A DNA stretch of 64,000 nucleotides from CAWEHU01 sp963808965 (lineage in GTDB: Bacteria; Pseudomonadota; Alphaproteobacteria; Acetobacterales; Acetobacteraceae): contig CAWEHU010000016.1 of the NCBI GenBank assembly GCA_963808965.1, positions 124,001 through 188,000 of the forward strand, written 5' to 3'. A model generated the notes under the pieces. The model worked only from the letters and a program-made list of their open reading frames with translations. It ran no database searches and had not been told where the DNA came from. Each line of letters opens with the position of its first letter. Positions within the stretch are counted from its first letter, which is position 1. Positions 37,133 through 46,144 of the stretch are shown in pieces. The position numbers and the translations under genes were made by a program.

Positions 37133-37345
37133 TCAGCGATCCTCGCACAACTCCGCCGCGAAGCTCACCGCGGCGCGCCGGCTGGTAAAGGGATAACGGA
37201 CCCGGTCCGCGTCCGTCCGTACCTGGTACGTCTGCTCTCGGAAAATGAAGGCGACGACAACGTTGCCGGTTTCGCGAGAGTATCCCCGCGCCAAAATCTG
37301 GTGCCCGGTCACCGCCGGCTCCGGATTCAGAAGGAGTGCAGCCAT
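37133..37345 (-). CDS. Small hypothetical protein
   Basis: 70 aa from ATG 37345, preceded by GAGGGA. MAALLLNPEPAVTGHQILAR, GYSRETGNVVVAFIFREQTY, QVRTDADRVRYPFTSRRAAV, SFAAELCEDR: a compact alpha/beta-looking protein without signal peptide. No family recognised. It is the last gene in the minus-strand set protease-propeller, inhibitor, this gene; the gap from the inhibitor is about 100 bp. Confidence 0.55.
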   Translation of the reverse strand: MAALLLNPEPAVTGHQILARGYSRETGNVVVAFIFREQTYQVRTDADRVRYPFTSRRAAVSFAAELCEDR

Positions 37346-37448
37346 TTGCGTTCCCTCAACCTTAGATGGCAATACTTATAAATTCACCATCGCAGGTAAT
37401 CAAGCCAGATTTTCACGGAATCGTGAAAATCTGCCTTACGCCGGGCCG

Positions 37449-37748
37449 TCACGACACCTTGAGGTGAATCCGCAACCTGCGGACGGGCTGGTCCCGCTCC
37501 CAGGGGCGGGCGAGCCGAGCGTTGATAATGTAGTCGCCCGCGCGTGCCTCGACCCGGAGATTGCCCCCTGCCGCCCCGCCGAGCCTGCCGGCCTCGGGAA
37601 CATCCCGAGGCGGCCCATCATCCAGCTGCTCCACCCCATCGGGCAGATCAAGTTCCCAGCGGTAGCCGGTCGCCGGACCATTGGCGATCGGGAGCGTGAT
37701 CGGTTGCCCGGAAACCCCCTCGATCTCGACTTCTTCCGGATCGGCCAT
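37449..37748 (-). CDS. Chagasin-like (I42) cysteine-protease inhibitor
   Basis: 99 aa from ATG 37748, 5 bp after the stop of the upstream C1 peptidase. Three chagasin-family loops are in order: NGPATGYRWELDLPDG (compare NPTTGY.W), LGGAAGGNLRV (compare G.GG) and ARPWERDQPVRRLRIHLKVS (compare RPW). Members bind and block papain-type active sites. No signal peptide is seen, so it should act in the cytoplasm, where it could protect the cell from the cognate protease. Its placement directly after a papain gene strongly supports that partner. First residues MADPEEVEIEGVSGQPITLP form the expected first strands. Confidence 0.8.
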   Translation of the reverse strand: MADPEEVEIEGVSGQPITLPIANGPATGYRWELDLPDGVEQLDDGPPRDVPEAGRLGGAAGGNLRVEARAGDYIINARLARPWERDQPVRRLRIHLKVS

Positions 37749-37753
37749 CCTCT

Positions 37754-39778
37754 TTACACGCCCTCCGCTATGCCGCCGGCGACGCTCCACCAGCCTCGCC
37801 AACTCGTATCACCCGGCTGCCAGGCAGCGGTATAGATGCCGTGGTCGGCGCCGACGCAGAACACGTCGAGCTTGTCCGTGCTGCGGGACACGCCGTAGAC
37901 GGACGTGCCGGGAGCCGCGATCCCCCCGGCGATCCGCCACCAGCCTTGCCAGCTCGTATCACCTGGCTGCCATGCGGCGGTATAGATGCCGTGATCCGTG
38001 CCGACGCAGAATATGTCGAGCTTGTCGGCACTGCGGGACACGCCGAACACCGAGGTATTTGGCGCCGCGACGCCGCCCTGTATGCGCCACCAGCCCTGCC
38101 AGCTCGTATCACCCGGCTGCCAGGCCGCCGTGTAGATGCCCTGGTCCGAGCCGACACAGAATACGTCGAGCTTGTCGGCGCTGCGGGACACGCCGAAGAC
38201 CGAAGTGTTTGGCGCCGCGACGCCGCCCTGTATGCGCCACCAGCCCTGCCAACTCGTATCGCCCGGCTGCCACGCGGCCGTGTAGATCCCGAGATCCGCG
38301 CCGACCGCGAAAATGTCGAGCTTGTCGGTGCTGCGGGACACGCCGAAGACCGAGGTATTTGGCGCGACCTTCAGGTCCCCGATCGGCCACCACCCTCGCC
38401 AGGACGTGTCGCCCGCCTGCCACGCGGCGGTGTAGACCCGTCTGTCGGTCCCGACGCAGAACACGTCGAGCTTGTCCGGGCCGCGTGACACCGCATGGAT
38501 CGATGTCCCTGGAGCGGCGACGCCGCCCTGTATGCGCCACCAGCCCTGCCAACTCGTATCGCCTGGCTGCCACGCGGCCGTATAAGTACCCTGGTCGGTG
38601 CCGACGCAGAATACGTCGAGCTTGTCGGCGCTGCGCGACACGGCGTGAAGGAAGGTCGCGGGCGCGGCGACCCCTCCCTGTATCTGCCACCATCCGCGCC
38701 AGCTCGTGTCCCCTGGTTGCCACGCGGCGGTGTAGGTTCCGTGGTCAGTTCCGGCGGCGAACGCATCGAGCTTGTCGGCACTCCGGGAAACCGCGGTCAC
38801 CATGCGCAGCGTCGCTGGAGCGATCACGCCGTGGCAGCCGTAAAACGCTTCGTTGTCGATGCCGCATTCGCCGTACCCGATTTTGAAGAAACCCGCGCCG
38901 GTACCGTCCGGGCGTGCCGCGCCGCCAAAGCCCGTGCCCCACGAATTGCGGCAGATCCAAGCCTGGTCGGCGTCGGAGTAGCCGATCACGAGGACAGCGT
39001 GCCCGCCTCGGGCATTCCCGGCGACATGACGATAGACGCCACCTCCATAGCTGTCGAAATCCTCGTAAACCGTGAAGCCGCAGACCAGCGGTCCCACATT
39101 CGCGAGATAGGCCTTTCGAGCGTCGCCCGTCCACGCGCTTACATCCGTTATGTAATAGGTGTGGAAGGCGCGCTGGTTCTCCGGCCGGCAATGCGCGATC
39201 CACAGATGTTCCGGGTCGTTCGGATCGCCGACGGGCGGATTGTCGAACGCGGTCATGTAGGGGAACATGGTGTCGGTCATCACGCCGCGAATTTTGACCT
39301 GATTCAGCGCGTCGCCGTTATTCCAGCCGCCGCAGTTCGCACCGTGCGAGGAGCAGAAATGTTGGTCGGCTTCCGAGAGTTCGAGGTTGACCGCTCCCAA
39401 CTCGATCCCCGCCATCGCACCGACCAGGCCCGTCGTCGCGAAGGACACGCACGAGCCGCACCATCGCTGGTCGCGCACCGGCCCGATCACGCCGCCACGG
39501 CTTCGCCAATCGAAGGAATTGGGAAGCTCGGGACCGGCCGAAGGAGCCGCCGCCGAAGCTGCGGCCTCGCCGGTTGTCTGTCTCGCCACGGACAGATTCG
39601 GGAGGCGGACACGAGCGATCTGCTCGGCCACGAGGCGCGCTTTCTGGATTTGCTCCGGGGGTGATGGCTGCCAACCGAGCGCGTGCGGCGGCTCGTTCGG
39701 GGGGAGCGTACGCACCACCCAGGAGTGACCAGCCTTGGCGATCGCTTCGGCCAACTGTTTGGGGTCGAGAACAGCCAT
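37754..39778 (-). CDS. Papain-family (C1) peptidase fused to seven-repeat PLL-like propeller
   Basis: 674 aa, no signal peptide; ATG 39778 preceded by GGAG. Residues 1-85 form a propeptide-like stretch. C1 domain (about 86-325): NSFDWRSRGGVIGPVRDQRW, CGSCVSFATTGLVG (Gln and Cys in place), a Cys-rich SSHGANCGGWNNGDALNQVK, His in ARGGHAVLVIGYSDAD, Asn in ICRNSWGTGFGG; all catalytic residues present. From about residue 325 to the end, seven 50-residue repeats of the form VSRSADKLDVFCVGTDQGIY, TAAWQPGDTSWQGWWRI, GGVAAPGTSV. They resemble the seven-bladed fucose-binding PLL-type lectin propeller, with Trp-Trp in each. The DNA repeats have about 150-bp periodicity. Directly followed by the I42 inhibitor gene. 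Confidence 0.83.
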   Translation of the reverse strand: MAVLDPKQLAEAIAKAGHSWVVRTLPPNEPPHALGWQPSPPEQIQKARLVAEQIARVRLPNLSVARQTTGEAAASAAAPSAGPELPNSFDWRSRGGVIGPVRDQRWCGSCVSFATTGLVGAMAGIELGAVNLELSEADQHFCSSHGANCGGWNNGDALNQVKIRGVMTDTMFPYMTAFDNPPVGDPNDPEHLWIAHCRPENQRAFHTYYITDVSAWTGDARKAYLANVGPLVCGFTVYEDFDSYGGGVYRHVAGNARGGHAVLVIGYSDADQAWICRNSWGTGFGGAARPDGTGAGFFKIGYGECGIDNEAFYGCHGVIAPATLRMVTAVSRSADKLDAFAAGTDHGTYTAAWQPGDTSWRGWWQIQGGVAAPATFLHAVSRSADKLDVFCVGTDQGTYTAAWQPGDTSWQGWWRIQGGVAAPGTSIHAVSRGPDKLDVFCVGTDRRVYTAAWQAGDTSWRGWWPIGDLKVAPNTSVFGVSRSTDKLDIFAVGADLGIYTAAWQPGDTSWQGWWRIQGGVAAPNTSVFGVSRSADKLDVFCVGSDQGIYTAAWQPGDTSWQGWWRIQGGVAAPNTSVFGVSRSADKLDIFCVGTDHGIYTAAWQPGDTSWQGWWRIAGGIAAPGTSVYGVSRSTDKLDVFCVGADHGIYTAAWQPGDTSWRGWWSVAGGIAEGV

Positions 39779-40226
39779 TTGTATCTCCGAACGTTTCGAT
39801 GCGGGTTATGTCTCGATCGTCCTCGTTCACCGGCGATACGTGCGGAAGCGGCAGCCGCGTCCAAGCAGTTCCACGGTTTACGATTATCTGGGCCGACTTT
39901 TTCCAGACTGGTGTCCCGCCCGGCTTCCAGAGGCACAGACCTTATCGCAAGCCTTATCGGATCCGCAACAAAAAAGCATGCGATTGTCGGCGGGTCGCCA
40001 TTTTGTGACGAAACCGAAGCGAACGCCCTCGCATCGGGCAGGTCATGGCGCGGGAGCTGACCTCGAACGGTACCGGCTTCCGGAAGCCTAAGACGTGTGG
40101 GCGGTTCTGGCTGACCAGCGTTCCTGTCCGTCCGGGGAAGGCTCACATGGGGTCATCTTTGCTCCGGGCCCCGGAACCCAGCATAGTGCGCAGCGCTGAG
40201 GGTTAATCCTGGGAGGGAATGTGACC
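39779..40226. other. Divergent intergenic region, 448 bp
   Basis: Lies between the protease-propeller (minus) and the transporter (plus). I see the ribosome-binding sites at the two ends, including GGGAGGGA at 40211-40218, but no clear operator, repeat or RNA gene. Frames inside it are not protein-like. Confidence 0.4.
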
Positions 40227-41543
40227 ATGTCGGCAAGTGCCTCTGTCCCGGCGATGTCTGCGACCGACCACCGCAGGAATCTCACGCGAGCAGCGATCGC
40301 CTCCACCATAGGGACAACCATCGAGTGGTATGACTTCTTCCTTTACGGTACCGCCACGGGGCTGGTGTTCGGCTCCCTCTTCTTTCCAAACGATAATCCG
40401 CTGGTAGGCACCCTCAATGCGTTCGGCATCTATGCCGTGGGATTCGTGGCCCGCCCGATCGGCGCCGCCATCTTCGGCCATTACGGTGACCGCATCGGGC
40501 GAAAATCGACCCTGATAGCCACCTTGATGTTGATGGGCGTGGCCACGGTCCTGGTCGGGGCCGTCCCGACCTACGCGACGATCGGCATCTGGGGCGCGAT
40601 CATCCTCACGGCGCTGCGCTTCATCCAGGGCGTCGGGGTCGGCGGCGAGTGGGGCGGGTCGGTGCTGATGTCCATGGAATGGGCCGGCAGCAAGGCCAGC
40701 CGTGGCCTCGCGGCATCCTGGCCCCAGATGGGCGTCGCGGCGGGGCTGTTCACCGCCAATCTTGCCGTGCTCGCTTTCAGCGCGTGGTCGGGGGACGCTT
40801 TTCTCACCTGGGGCTGGCGCATCCCCTTCCTGATCTCGGTGGTGCTGATCGGCCTCGGGCTCTGGATCCGGCTCGGGGTGGAGGAGTTCCCGACCTTCAA
40901 GCGCATGGAGTCCGAGGGCCGCATCGAGAAGACGCCGGCGATGACGGTGATACGACGGCACCCGAAGGAGATCATCCTCAGCGCTCTGGCCCGCATGGGC
41001 GAACAGGCCCCGTTCTATGTCTTCACCGCTTTCGTCTTTTCGTATGGGGTCGGCACGCTGAAGCTATCACGCGATCTGCTGCTCATCGCGGTGATGGTGG
41101 CATCGGTTGTTTCCCTCTTCACCGTGCCGTTCTCGGGCCACATCTCCGATCGCTTCGGGCGGCGACGCATCTATATGCTCGGCGCGGTGCTCACGGGTCT
41201 CTACGGGTTCCTCTATGTCGGGCTGCTGAACACGACGGCGCCCGCACTGGTGTTCATCGCTATCGTTGTCTCGTTGATCCCGCACGACATCATGTATGGC
41301 CCGCAGGCCGCGTTGATCGCCGAGTGCTTCCCGGGCCGGCTCCGCTACAGCGGAGCTTCGATCGGATACCAGCTTGCCTCCGTCATCGCCGGCGGCCCGG
41401 CCCCGCTTATCGTTGCTTACCTTCTCGCTGTGTACAAGTCGGGCTGGGTGATCGCTTGGTTCATCCTCGCCTGCGCGATCATCAGCCTGATCGCGACCGC
41501 GCTGCTACCCGACTATACAAACCGGGACATACCGGAGCATTAG
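40227..41543 (+). CDS. MFS transporter, MHS (metabolite:H+ symporter) type
   Basis: 438 aa, 12 predicted membrane helices. ATG 40227 is chosen over GTG 40221 since GGGAGGGA is then 8 bp upstream. Motifs: ASTIGTTIEWYDFFLYGTAT, FGHYGDRIGRKSTLIATLML (MFS A-like loop), ALRFIQGVGVGGEWGGSVLM, HISDRFGRRRIYMLGAV, IPHDIMYGPQAALIAECFPG, RLRYSGASIGYQLASVIAGG. The WYDF and GGEWGG elements are typical of MHS members such as ShiA and ProP. Likely imports an organic acid, possibly one used by the minus-strand operon next to it. Confidence 0.88.
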   Translation: MSASASVPAMSATDHRRNLTRAAIASTIGTTIEWYDFFLYGTATGLVFGSLFFPNDNPLVGTLNAFGIYAVGFVARPIGAAIFGHYGDRIGRKSTLIATLMLMGVATVLVGAVPTYATIGIWGAIILTALRFIQGVGVGGEWGGSVLMSMEWAGSKASRGLAASWPQMGVAAGLFTANLAVLAFSAWSGDAFLTWGWRIPFLISVVLIGLGLWIRLGVEEFPTFKRMESEGRIEKTPAMTVIRRHPKEIILSALARMGEQAPFYVFTAFVFSYGVGTLKLSRDLLLIAVMVASVVSLFTVPFSGHISDRFGRRRIYMLGAVLTGLYGFLYVGLLNTTAPALVFIAIVVSLIPHDIMYGPQAALIAECFPGRLRYSGASIGYQLASVIAGGPAPLIVAYLLAVYKSGWVIAWFILACAIISLIATALLPDYTNRDIPEH

Positions 41544-41580
41544 GGTCAGCCCTCACCCTCATTTCGTCACCCTGACTGTC

Positions 41581-41604
41581 CCCTCTCCCGCTTGCGGGAG
41601 AGGG
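41581..41604. terminator. GGGAGAGGG hairpin between convergent genes
   Basis: Arms CCCTCTCCCGC and GCGGGAGAGGG around TT, flanked by a weaker outer pair (CCCTCACCCTC upstream, GGGGTGAGGG downstream). It sits between the converging transporter and acyl-CoA synthetase stops. Likely a bidirectional terminator and a member of a REP-like family also at 18017-18040 and 50708-50730. Confidence 0.6.
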
Positions 41605-41628
41605 TCGGGGTGAGGGTTACGTTTCAGT

Positions 41629-43188
41629 TCACGAGGCGGGTGGCACCCGTCTGAGCACAGCCTCGAGCTCGTAGCGTTTGATCTTGCCTGTCGTGCTGCG
41701 CGGCAGGTCGGCCTCGGTCACGAAACGCACTTCCTTCGGCAATTTGTAGTTGGCGATCCGTCCACGGCACGCCGCGATGACATCGTCCTCCGTCAGGCGG
41801 GGATCGTTCGGCACCACGAATGCGACCGGCACCTCGCCCCAGCGCGTGTCGGACCGGCGCACGACGACCGCCTCGGCGATGTGCGGGGAGGCGAGCAGCA
41901 AGCGCTCGATCTCGGCCGGGTAGATGTTCTCGCCGCCCGATTTGATGAGGTATTTGCGGCGGTCCACGAAATCGAGCGTGGTGTCGGGATTGCGCACGAA
42001 CACGTCGCCCATGTGGAACCAGCCGCCGCGAAAATCCGCCGCGTTGGCCTCGGGATTGCGCCAATAGCCGCTGAACAGGCTCGGGCCGCGCATCGCAAGC
42101 TCGCCCGGTTCGCCATCCGGCACGTCGCGGTCCTCCTCGTCCACGAGCCGGATGCGGCAATACGAGCTCTGCAATTTCGGCAGCCGCTCGGGCGCCGCGC
42201 CGATCGGGATGACGCCGCGGCCCGCCGGAGGCGAGCCGGTCTCCGTCGCCCCGAACGAGTTGCGATACGGCGCTTGCAGCAAGGTCGTGATCTCCGCGAG
42301 CTGGTGGCGCGGAACGAGATCGGCCATAGCACCGATGACGCTGATCGCGCGCGGCCGCGCGCCGCTGCGGCGCAGTTCGGCCGAGACCTGTTCGATCATG
42401 CCGGGCATGAGCGTGAGATAGCCGATCTCCTCGCGCGCGATGATCTCGACCAGCTTGCCCGCGTCGAACCGGTCCATCACCACGACCTTGCCGCCGTTGG
42501 TGAGCGTCGTCATCGAGTAGTCGGTCGCCGTCATGTGGAATAGCGGCGCCCAGGCCACGAAGCCGCGTTCGGCGAACGCCTCGCGGCTGATATCGACGCA
42601 ACTGATCATGCCGCGCGCGACCATCGCGCGCTGGCTGATGAGCGCGCCTTTCGGCATCCCCGTCGTGCCACTCGTGTAGAGGATCACGAGCCCGTCCTCG
42701 GGCTCGGCGAGGTCGGGCGGCTCGTGCGCTGCCGCGCTGGCGAGCGCCCGCTCGTATTCCTCACCCAAGGTCAGCACGCGCGGCGCGCCGTGATCGAGCC
42801 GGTCGAGCGTCGCGGCGTGCCGCTCGGACACGACCGCCAGCGCGGGCTCGGCGAGGCGGATGCAGTGCTGCATCTCCGCATCCGCCTGCCGCCAGTTCTG
42901 GCACGCGAGCGTGACACCGAGCTTCGCCGCCGTGAGCAGCAGCTCAACATATTCGGAGCGGTTCTCGGACAGGATCGCGACGCGATCCCCGCGCTTCACC
43001 CCGCGCGCAGCGAGCGCGTGCGCGGCCCGGTTCACCCGCTCATTCAGCGCGGCGTAGGTGAGGCTCCGTTGCCCGTCCTCCAGCGCGACGCGGGCGCCTC
43101 GCATGCGCGCCTGTTGGGCGAACAGCGTGCCGACGGTAAGTCCGGCGGCGGTGATCGCGAGGTGCGAGTTGATGGGGCTGTCGGACAT
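41629..43188 (-). CDS. AMP-forming acyl-CoA synthetase / aryl-acid ligase
   Basis: 519 aa class I adenylate-forming enzyme: activates a carboxylic acid as acyl-AMP, then acyl-CoA. P-loop-like LVILYTSGTTGMPKGALISQ, RNSFGATETGSPPAGRG, GGWFHMGDVFVRNPDTTLDF, DRRKYLIKSGGENIYPAEIE and the catalytic Lys in LPRSTTGKIKRYELEAVL are all present. Substrate chain unknown; being last in the acyl-CoA degradation operon it probably primes the acid degraded by the upstream enzymes. Confidence 0.9.
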   Translation of the reverse strand: MSDSPINSHLAITAAGLTVGTLFAQQARMRGARVALEDGQRSLTYAALNERVNRAAHALAARGVKRGDRVAILSENRSEYVELLLTAAKLGVTLACQNWRQADAEMQHCIRLAEPALAVVSERHAATLDRLDHGAPRVLTLGEEYERALASAAAHEPPDLAEPEDGLVILYTSGTTGMPKGALISQRAMVARGMISCVDISREAFAERGFVAWAPLFHMTATDYSMTTLTNGGKVVVMDRFDAGKLVEIIAREEIGYLTLMPGMIEQVSAELRRSGARPRAISVIGAMADLVPRHQLAEITTLLQAPYRNSFGATETGSPPAGRGVIPIGAAPERLPKLQSSYCRIRLVDEEDRDVPDGEPGELAMRGPSLFSGYWRNPEANAADFRGGWFHMGDVFVRNPDTTLDFVDRRKYLIKSGGENIYPAEIERLLLASPHIAEAVVVRRSDTRWGEVPVAFVVPNDPRLTEDDVIAACRGRIANYKLPKEVRFVTEADLPRSTTGKIKRYELEAVLRRVPPAS

Positions 43189-43257
43189 TGATAGAGCCTC
43201 GTTGGCGTGAGCCGGCGGCCTGAGAAGAAGATTGGGTGCAAGTCGGCGAAATCGCCT

Positions 43258-44136
43258 CTATGCGCCGAGGCCGAGCAGCTTGCGCGCCTGCGCGGGCGAT
43301 GCGACCTCCATTCCCAATTCGCCGATGATCCGCACGGCGCGCTCGACCAGTTGCGCATTGCTCTCGGCGAATACCCCGCGGGCGAGATAGAGATTGTCCT
43401 CAAGCCCGACGCGCACATTCCCGCCCAGCACCGCGGCTTGCGCTACCATGGGGAATTCGTGGCGGGAGATGCCGAAAGCGGACCACACCGCGCCCGCCGG
43501 CAAACCGCTCCGCATCGCGAGCATCGCCTCGGTCGTCGCCGGTGCGCCGCCGGGAATGCCGAGGCAGAGTTGCAGGAAGGGGGGCGCGTCGAACAGGCCC
43601 TGCTCGACCATGCGCGCGGCCAGCGCCACGTGTCCGAGATCGAAGACTTCGAGCTCCGGCTTCGCGCCCGCCTCGCGGATCAGCTTCGCCATCTTCTCGA
43701 TGTCGCGCGGGATGTTCACCATCGCGTGCGGACCGAAATTCATGGTCGCTACGTCGAGGCTGCATATCTCCGGCCGCAACGCGAGCACGTGCTCGACGCG
43801 CGATTCGGGACTCGCGAGCGCGCTGCCCGGACCGGCGCGCGTCGGGTCTTCCGGATCGGGAACGAAGCGGGCGCCGGGGCCGGTCGTGAGATTGATGATC
43901 ACATCGGTTCCCGCATCGCGCACGCGCGCGACCGTGTCGCGATAGAGTCCGACGTCACGGCTCGGTTTGCCCGTTTCGGGATTGCGCACATGGATGTGTA
44001 CAATCGCCGCGCCCGCGCGGTGCGCGGCCAGCGCCTCGCGGGCGATCTGCTCCGGCGTGATCGGGACGTGCGGGCTGACGCCTGTGGTGTCGCCGCCGCC
44101 GGTGAGCGCGCAACTGACGATGACGGGTCTGGTCAC
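43258..44136 (-). CDS. BKACE (DUF849) beta-keto acid cleavage enzyme
   Basis: 292 aa from GTG 44136, which overlaps the SDR stop (GTGA). N-terminus TRPVIVSCALTGGGDTTGVS, PHVPITPEQIAREALAAHRA, the metal-binding AAIVHIHVRNPETGKPSRDV, IINLTTGPGARF, SLDVATMNFG, LEVFDLGHVALAARMVEQGL, LCLGIPGGAPAT, GGNVRVGLEDNLYLARGVFA. The family exchanges a beta-keto acid with acetyl-CoA to give an acyl-CoA and acetoacetate (or related). Members include 3-keto-5-aminohexanoate and dehydrocarnitine cleavage enzymes. The substrate here is unknown; the SDR next door could supply the keto acid. Confidence 0.88.
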   Translation of the reverse strand: MTRPVIVSCALTGGGDTTGVSPHVPITPEQIAREALAAHRAGAAIVHIHVRNPETGKPSRDVGLYRDTVARVRDAGTDVIINLTTGPGARFVPDPEDPTRAGPGSALASPESRVEHVLALRPEICSLDVATMNFGPHAMVNIPRDIEKMAKLIREAGAKPELEVFDLGHVALAARMVEQGLFDAPPFLQLCLGIPGGAPATTEAMLAMRSGLPAGAVWSAFGISRHEFPMVAQAAVLGGNVRVGLEDNLYLARGVFAESNAQLVERAVRIIGELGMEVASPAQARKLLGLGA

Positions 44137-44897
44137 AGCGTGAGCCCTCCATCCACGACGATCGTTTGTCCCGTCACCATCGCGCCCGCGCAGGCGAGGA
44201 ACACGATTACTTCGGCGATGTCCTCCGGGGTGCAACGCCGTTTCAGCAGCGCCGCTTCAGCCGAGTTGCGCTTCCGGTCCTCGGGCCAGGCTTCGGTCCA
44301 CGGCGTATCCACCGCCCCCGGCGCGACGGCGTTCACGCGCACCTCCGGCGCGAGTGCGCGCGCGAGATTCTTGGTGAGACTGACGACGCCCGCCTTTGTC
44401 GCGCCGTAGGCCATGCTGCTGCCTTTCGCGTGCAACCCGGCGATGGAGGCAAGGTTCACGACCGCGCCGCTCGACGCACGCAAGGCTTCCGCCGCCGCCT
44501 TCGTGCAACGGAACAGGCCCAGCAGGTTCACGCTGATGACGCGCTGCCACAGCTCTTCGGTGATGAGGTCGAGGCGCGGCCATTCCACCGGCTCGCGCAC
44601 GCCCGGCGTGCCCGCGTTATTGATCAATATGTCGAGCCGGCCGTCGAGACTCGCGATGGCGGCGGCGACCATCGCTTCGGCATCGCCCGCGATCGCGACG
44701 TTCCCCGGCGCTTCCACCGCGCGCAGCCCCGCTTGCCGCAAACGTGCGACTTGCTCCGGACCACGCGGGTCATCCGGCAGGAAATTGATGGCGACCGTCG
44801 CGCCGGAGCGCGCCAGCAGTTCCGCGCTCGCGAGCCCGATGCCCGACGCGCCGCCGGTAACGAGCGCGGTACGGCCGGCGAGTTCGTAGGTCGGCAT
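44133..44897 (-). CDS. Short-chain dehydrogenase/reductase
   Basis: 254 aa from ATG 44897 (GGGAG upstream). Classical SDR: NAD(P) motif ALVTGGASGIGLASAELLAR, NNAG in RLDILINNAGTPG, Ser in VVNLASIAGLHAKGSSMAYG, catalytic YGATKAG, and the C-terminal VTGQTIVVDGG. Oxidises an alcohol to a ketone or the reverse. Stop overlaps the BKACE start, so it is a good candidate to make the beta-keto substrate. In-frame sequence upstream of 44897 is a shadow of the binding-protein gene. Confidence 0.9.
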   Translation of the reverse strand: MPTYELAGRTALVTGGASGIGLASAELLARSGATVAINFLPDDPRGPEQVARLRQAGLRAVEAPGNVAIAGDAEAMVAAAIASLDGRLDILINNAGTPGVREPVEWPRLDLITEELWQRVISVNLLGLFRCTKAAAEALRASSGAVVNLASIAGLHAKGSSMAYGATKAGVVSLTKNLARALAPEVRVNAVAPGAVDTPWTEAWPEDRKRNSAEAALLKRRCTPEDIAEVIVFLACAGAMVTGQTIVVDGGLTL

Positions 44898-44911
44898 GGC
44901 GCGGCTCCCGC

Positions 44912-46132
44912 TTAGGACTTGACCAGGGCGCAGCCTCCTTCCGATAGCGGGCGCCACGCTTCGTCCGCTGGCGTCGTCGCGACAAGGTTCAGCACGTCCC
45001 AGTGCGACTTGCTCTCGGCCGGGGTTTTCGCCGCGAATAGATAGGCGGGCAGCAGCACGAGCCCGTCGGCGCGGATCGACGCCGGCCCGAACGCATCGTC
45101 GTCCGTCGGCATCGCTTTCATCTGCGCGACCGCGGCCGCGCCGTCGGCTTTCGCCTTCGCGACGCCCATGGCCGCCACCGCTTTTAGATAATGCAGCGTG
45201 CCGCCATAGCATCCTGCCTGGATCATGTTCGGCGGTGCCTTGCCCGGCATCTTGTCAAGCACGCGCTTGGTGAAGGCGCGGGTGCGGTCGTTCAGATCCC
45301 AGTAGAAGCTTTCGGTGAGAAACAGGCCCTGCGCGAGATCGAGGCCGATCGAGAGCACGTCGATGGGATGTGCGAGCAGCGCTGCAAGTTTGGCCTGCGG
45401 CGTGAGGCCGAATTCGTGCGACTGCTTCACGCAATTCACCATGTCCGCGCCGGCGGAGGCGAAGCCGATCACGTTCGCGCCGCTCGACTGCGCCTGGATC
45501 AGATAGGAGGAGAAATCGGTCGTTTCCGGGAACGGGTAGGCGGCGCGACCGAGCACCTCGCCTCCGGATTTCTTGACGAACTCCGTCGCGTCCCGCTCAA
45601 GCTGCTGGCCGAAGACGTAATTGGCGGTGATAAAAAACCACTTGTTGCCGCCACGCTTCACGAGCTGAGAGGCGGTGGACCGGGAAAGCATGTACGTGTC
45701 GTACGACCAGTGGACCGTGACCGGGGTGCATTGCGAGCCGGTGAGGTCCGTGGTCCCCGCGCCGGTGTTGATATAGACCTTGTTGCGCTCCTTGGCGACC
45801 GAGTTGACGGCGAGCGCGACCGATGAGGTGGGCACGTCAAGGATCACGTCGACGCCTTCCGTGTCGAACCACTGCCGCGCGATCCCCGCACCAACATCCG
45901 GCTTGTTCTGGTGGTCGGCGGAGATGACTTGCACCGCGAAACCGTGCCCGCCACCGAACTCGTCCGCGGCCTGGCGGGCGCACGCCACCGAGCCCTCGCC
46001 CGTGTTGTCGCGATAGGGGCCGGAGAGATCGGTGAGAACGCCGATCTTCACCGCCGGGGTTTGCGCGCGGGCATGGCGCGCGAACGCGAGGGCGGCGGCG
46101 GAGCCGAGCAAGGTGCGGCGGGCCAGGTGCAT
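44912..46132 (-). CDS. Leu/Ile/Val-binding-type periplasmic protein
   Basis: 406 aa. Signal peptide (RRTLLGSAAALAFARHARAQ) and mature start PAVKIGVLTDLSGPYRDNTG. Then VISADHQNKPDVGAGIARQW, VILDVPTSSVALAVNSVAKE, KWFFITANYVFGQQLERDAT, ESFYWDLNDRTRAFTKR. Closely similar along its length to the protein at 53047-54276, and more distantly to 6994-8221. Type I binding protein; ligand unknown. No permease or ATPase genes are in the operon. ATG 46132 follows GGAGG. Confidence 0.9.
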   Translation of the reverse strand: MHLARRTLLGSAAALAFARHARAQTPAVKIGVLTDLSGPYRDNTGEGSVACARQAADEFGGGHGFAVQVISADHQNKPDVGAGIARQWFDTEGVDVILDVPTSSVALAVNSVAKERNKVYINTGAGTTDLTGSQCTPVTVHWSYDTYMLSRSTASQLVKRGGNKWFFITANYVFGQQLERDATEFVKKSGGEVLGRAAYPFPETTDFSSYLIQAQSSGANVIGFASAGADMVNCVKQSHEFGLTPQAKLAALLAHPIDVLSIGLDLAQGLFLTESFYWDLNDRTRAFTKRVLDKMPGKAPPNMIQAGCYGGTLHYLKAVAAMGVAKAKADGAAAVAQMKAMPTDDDAFGPASIRADGLVLLPAYLFAAKTPAESKSHWDVLNLVATTPADEAWRPLSEGGCALVKS

Positions 46133-46144
46133 TGGTTTCCTCCG

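Noticed and set aside
37681..38886. Long plus-strand frame of 401 codons rich in Arg and Cys
   Set aside because: It is antisense to the 50-residue repeats of the protease-propeller gene; the periodic Arg/Cys composition is a shadow of the repeats.
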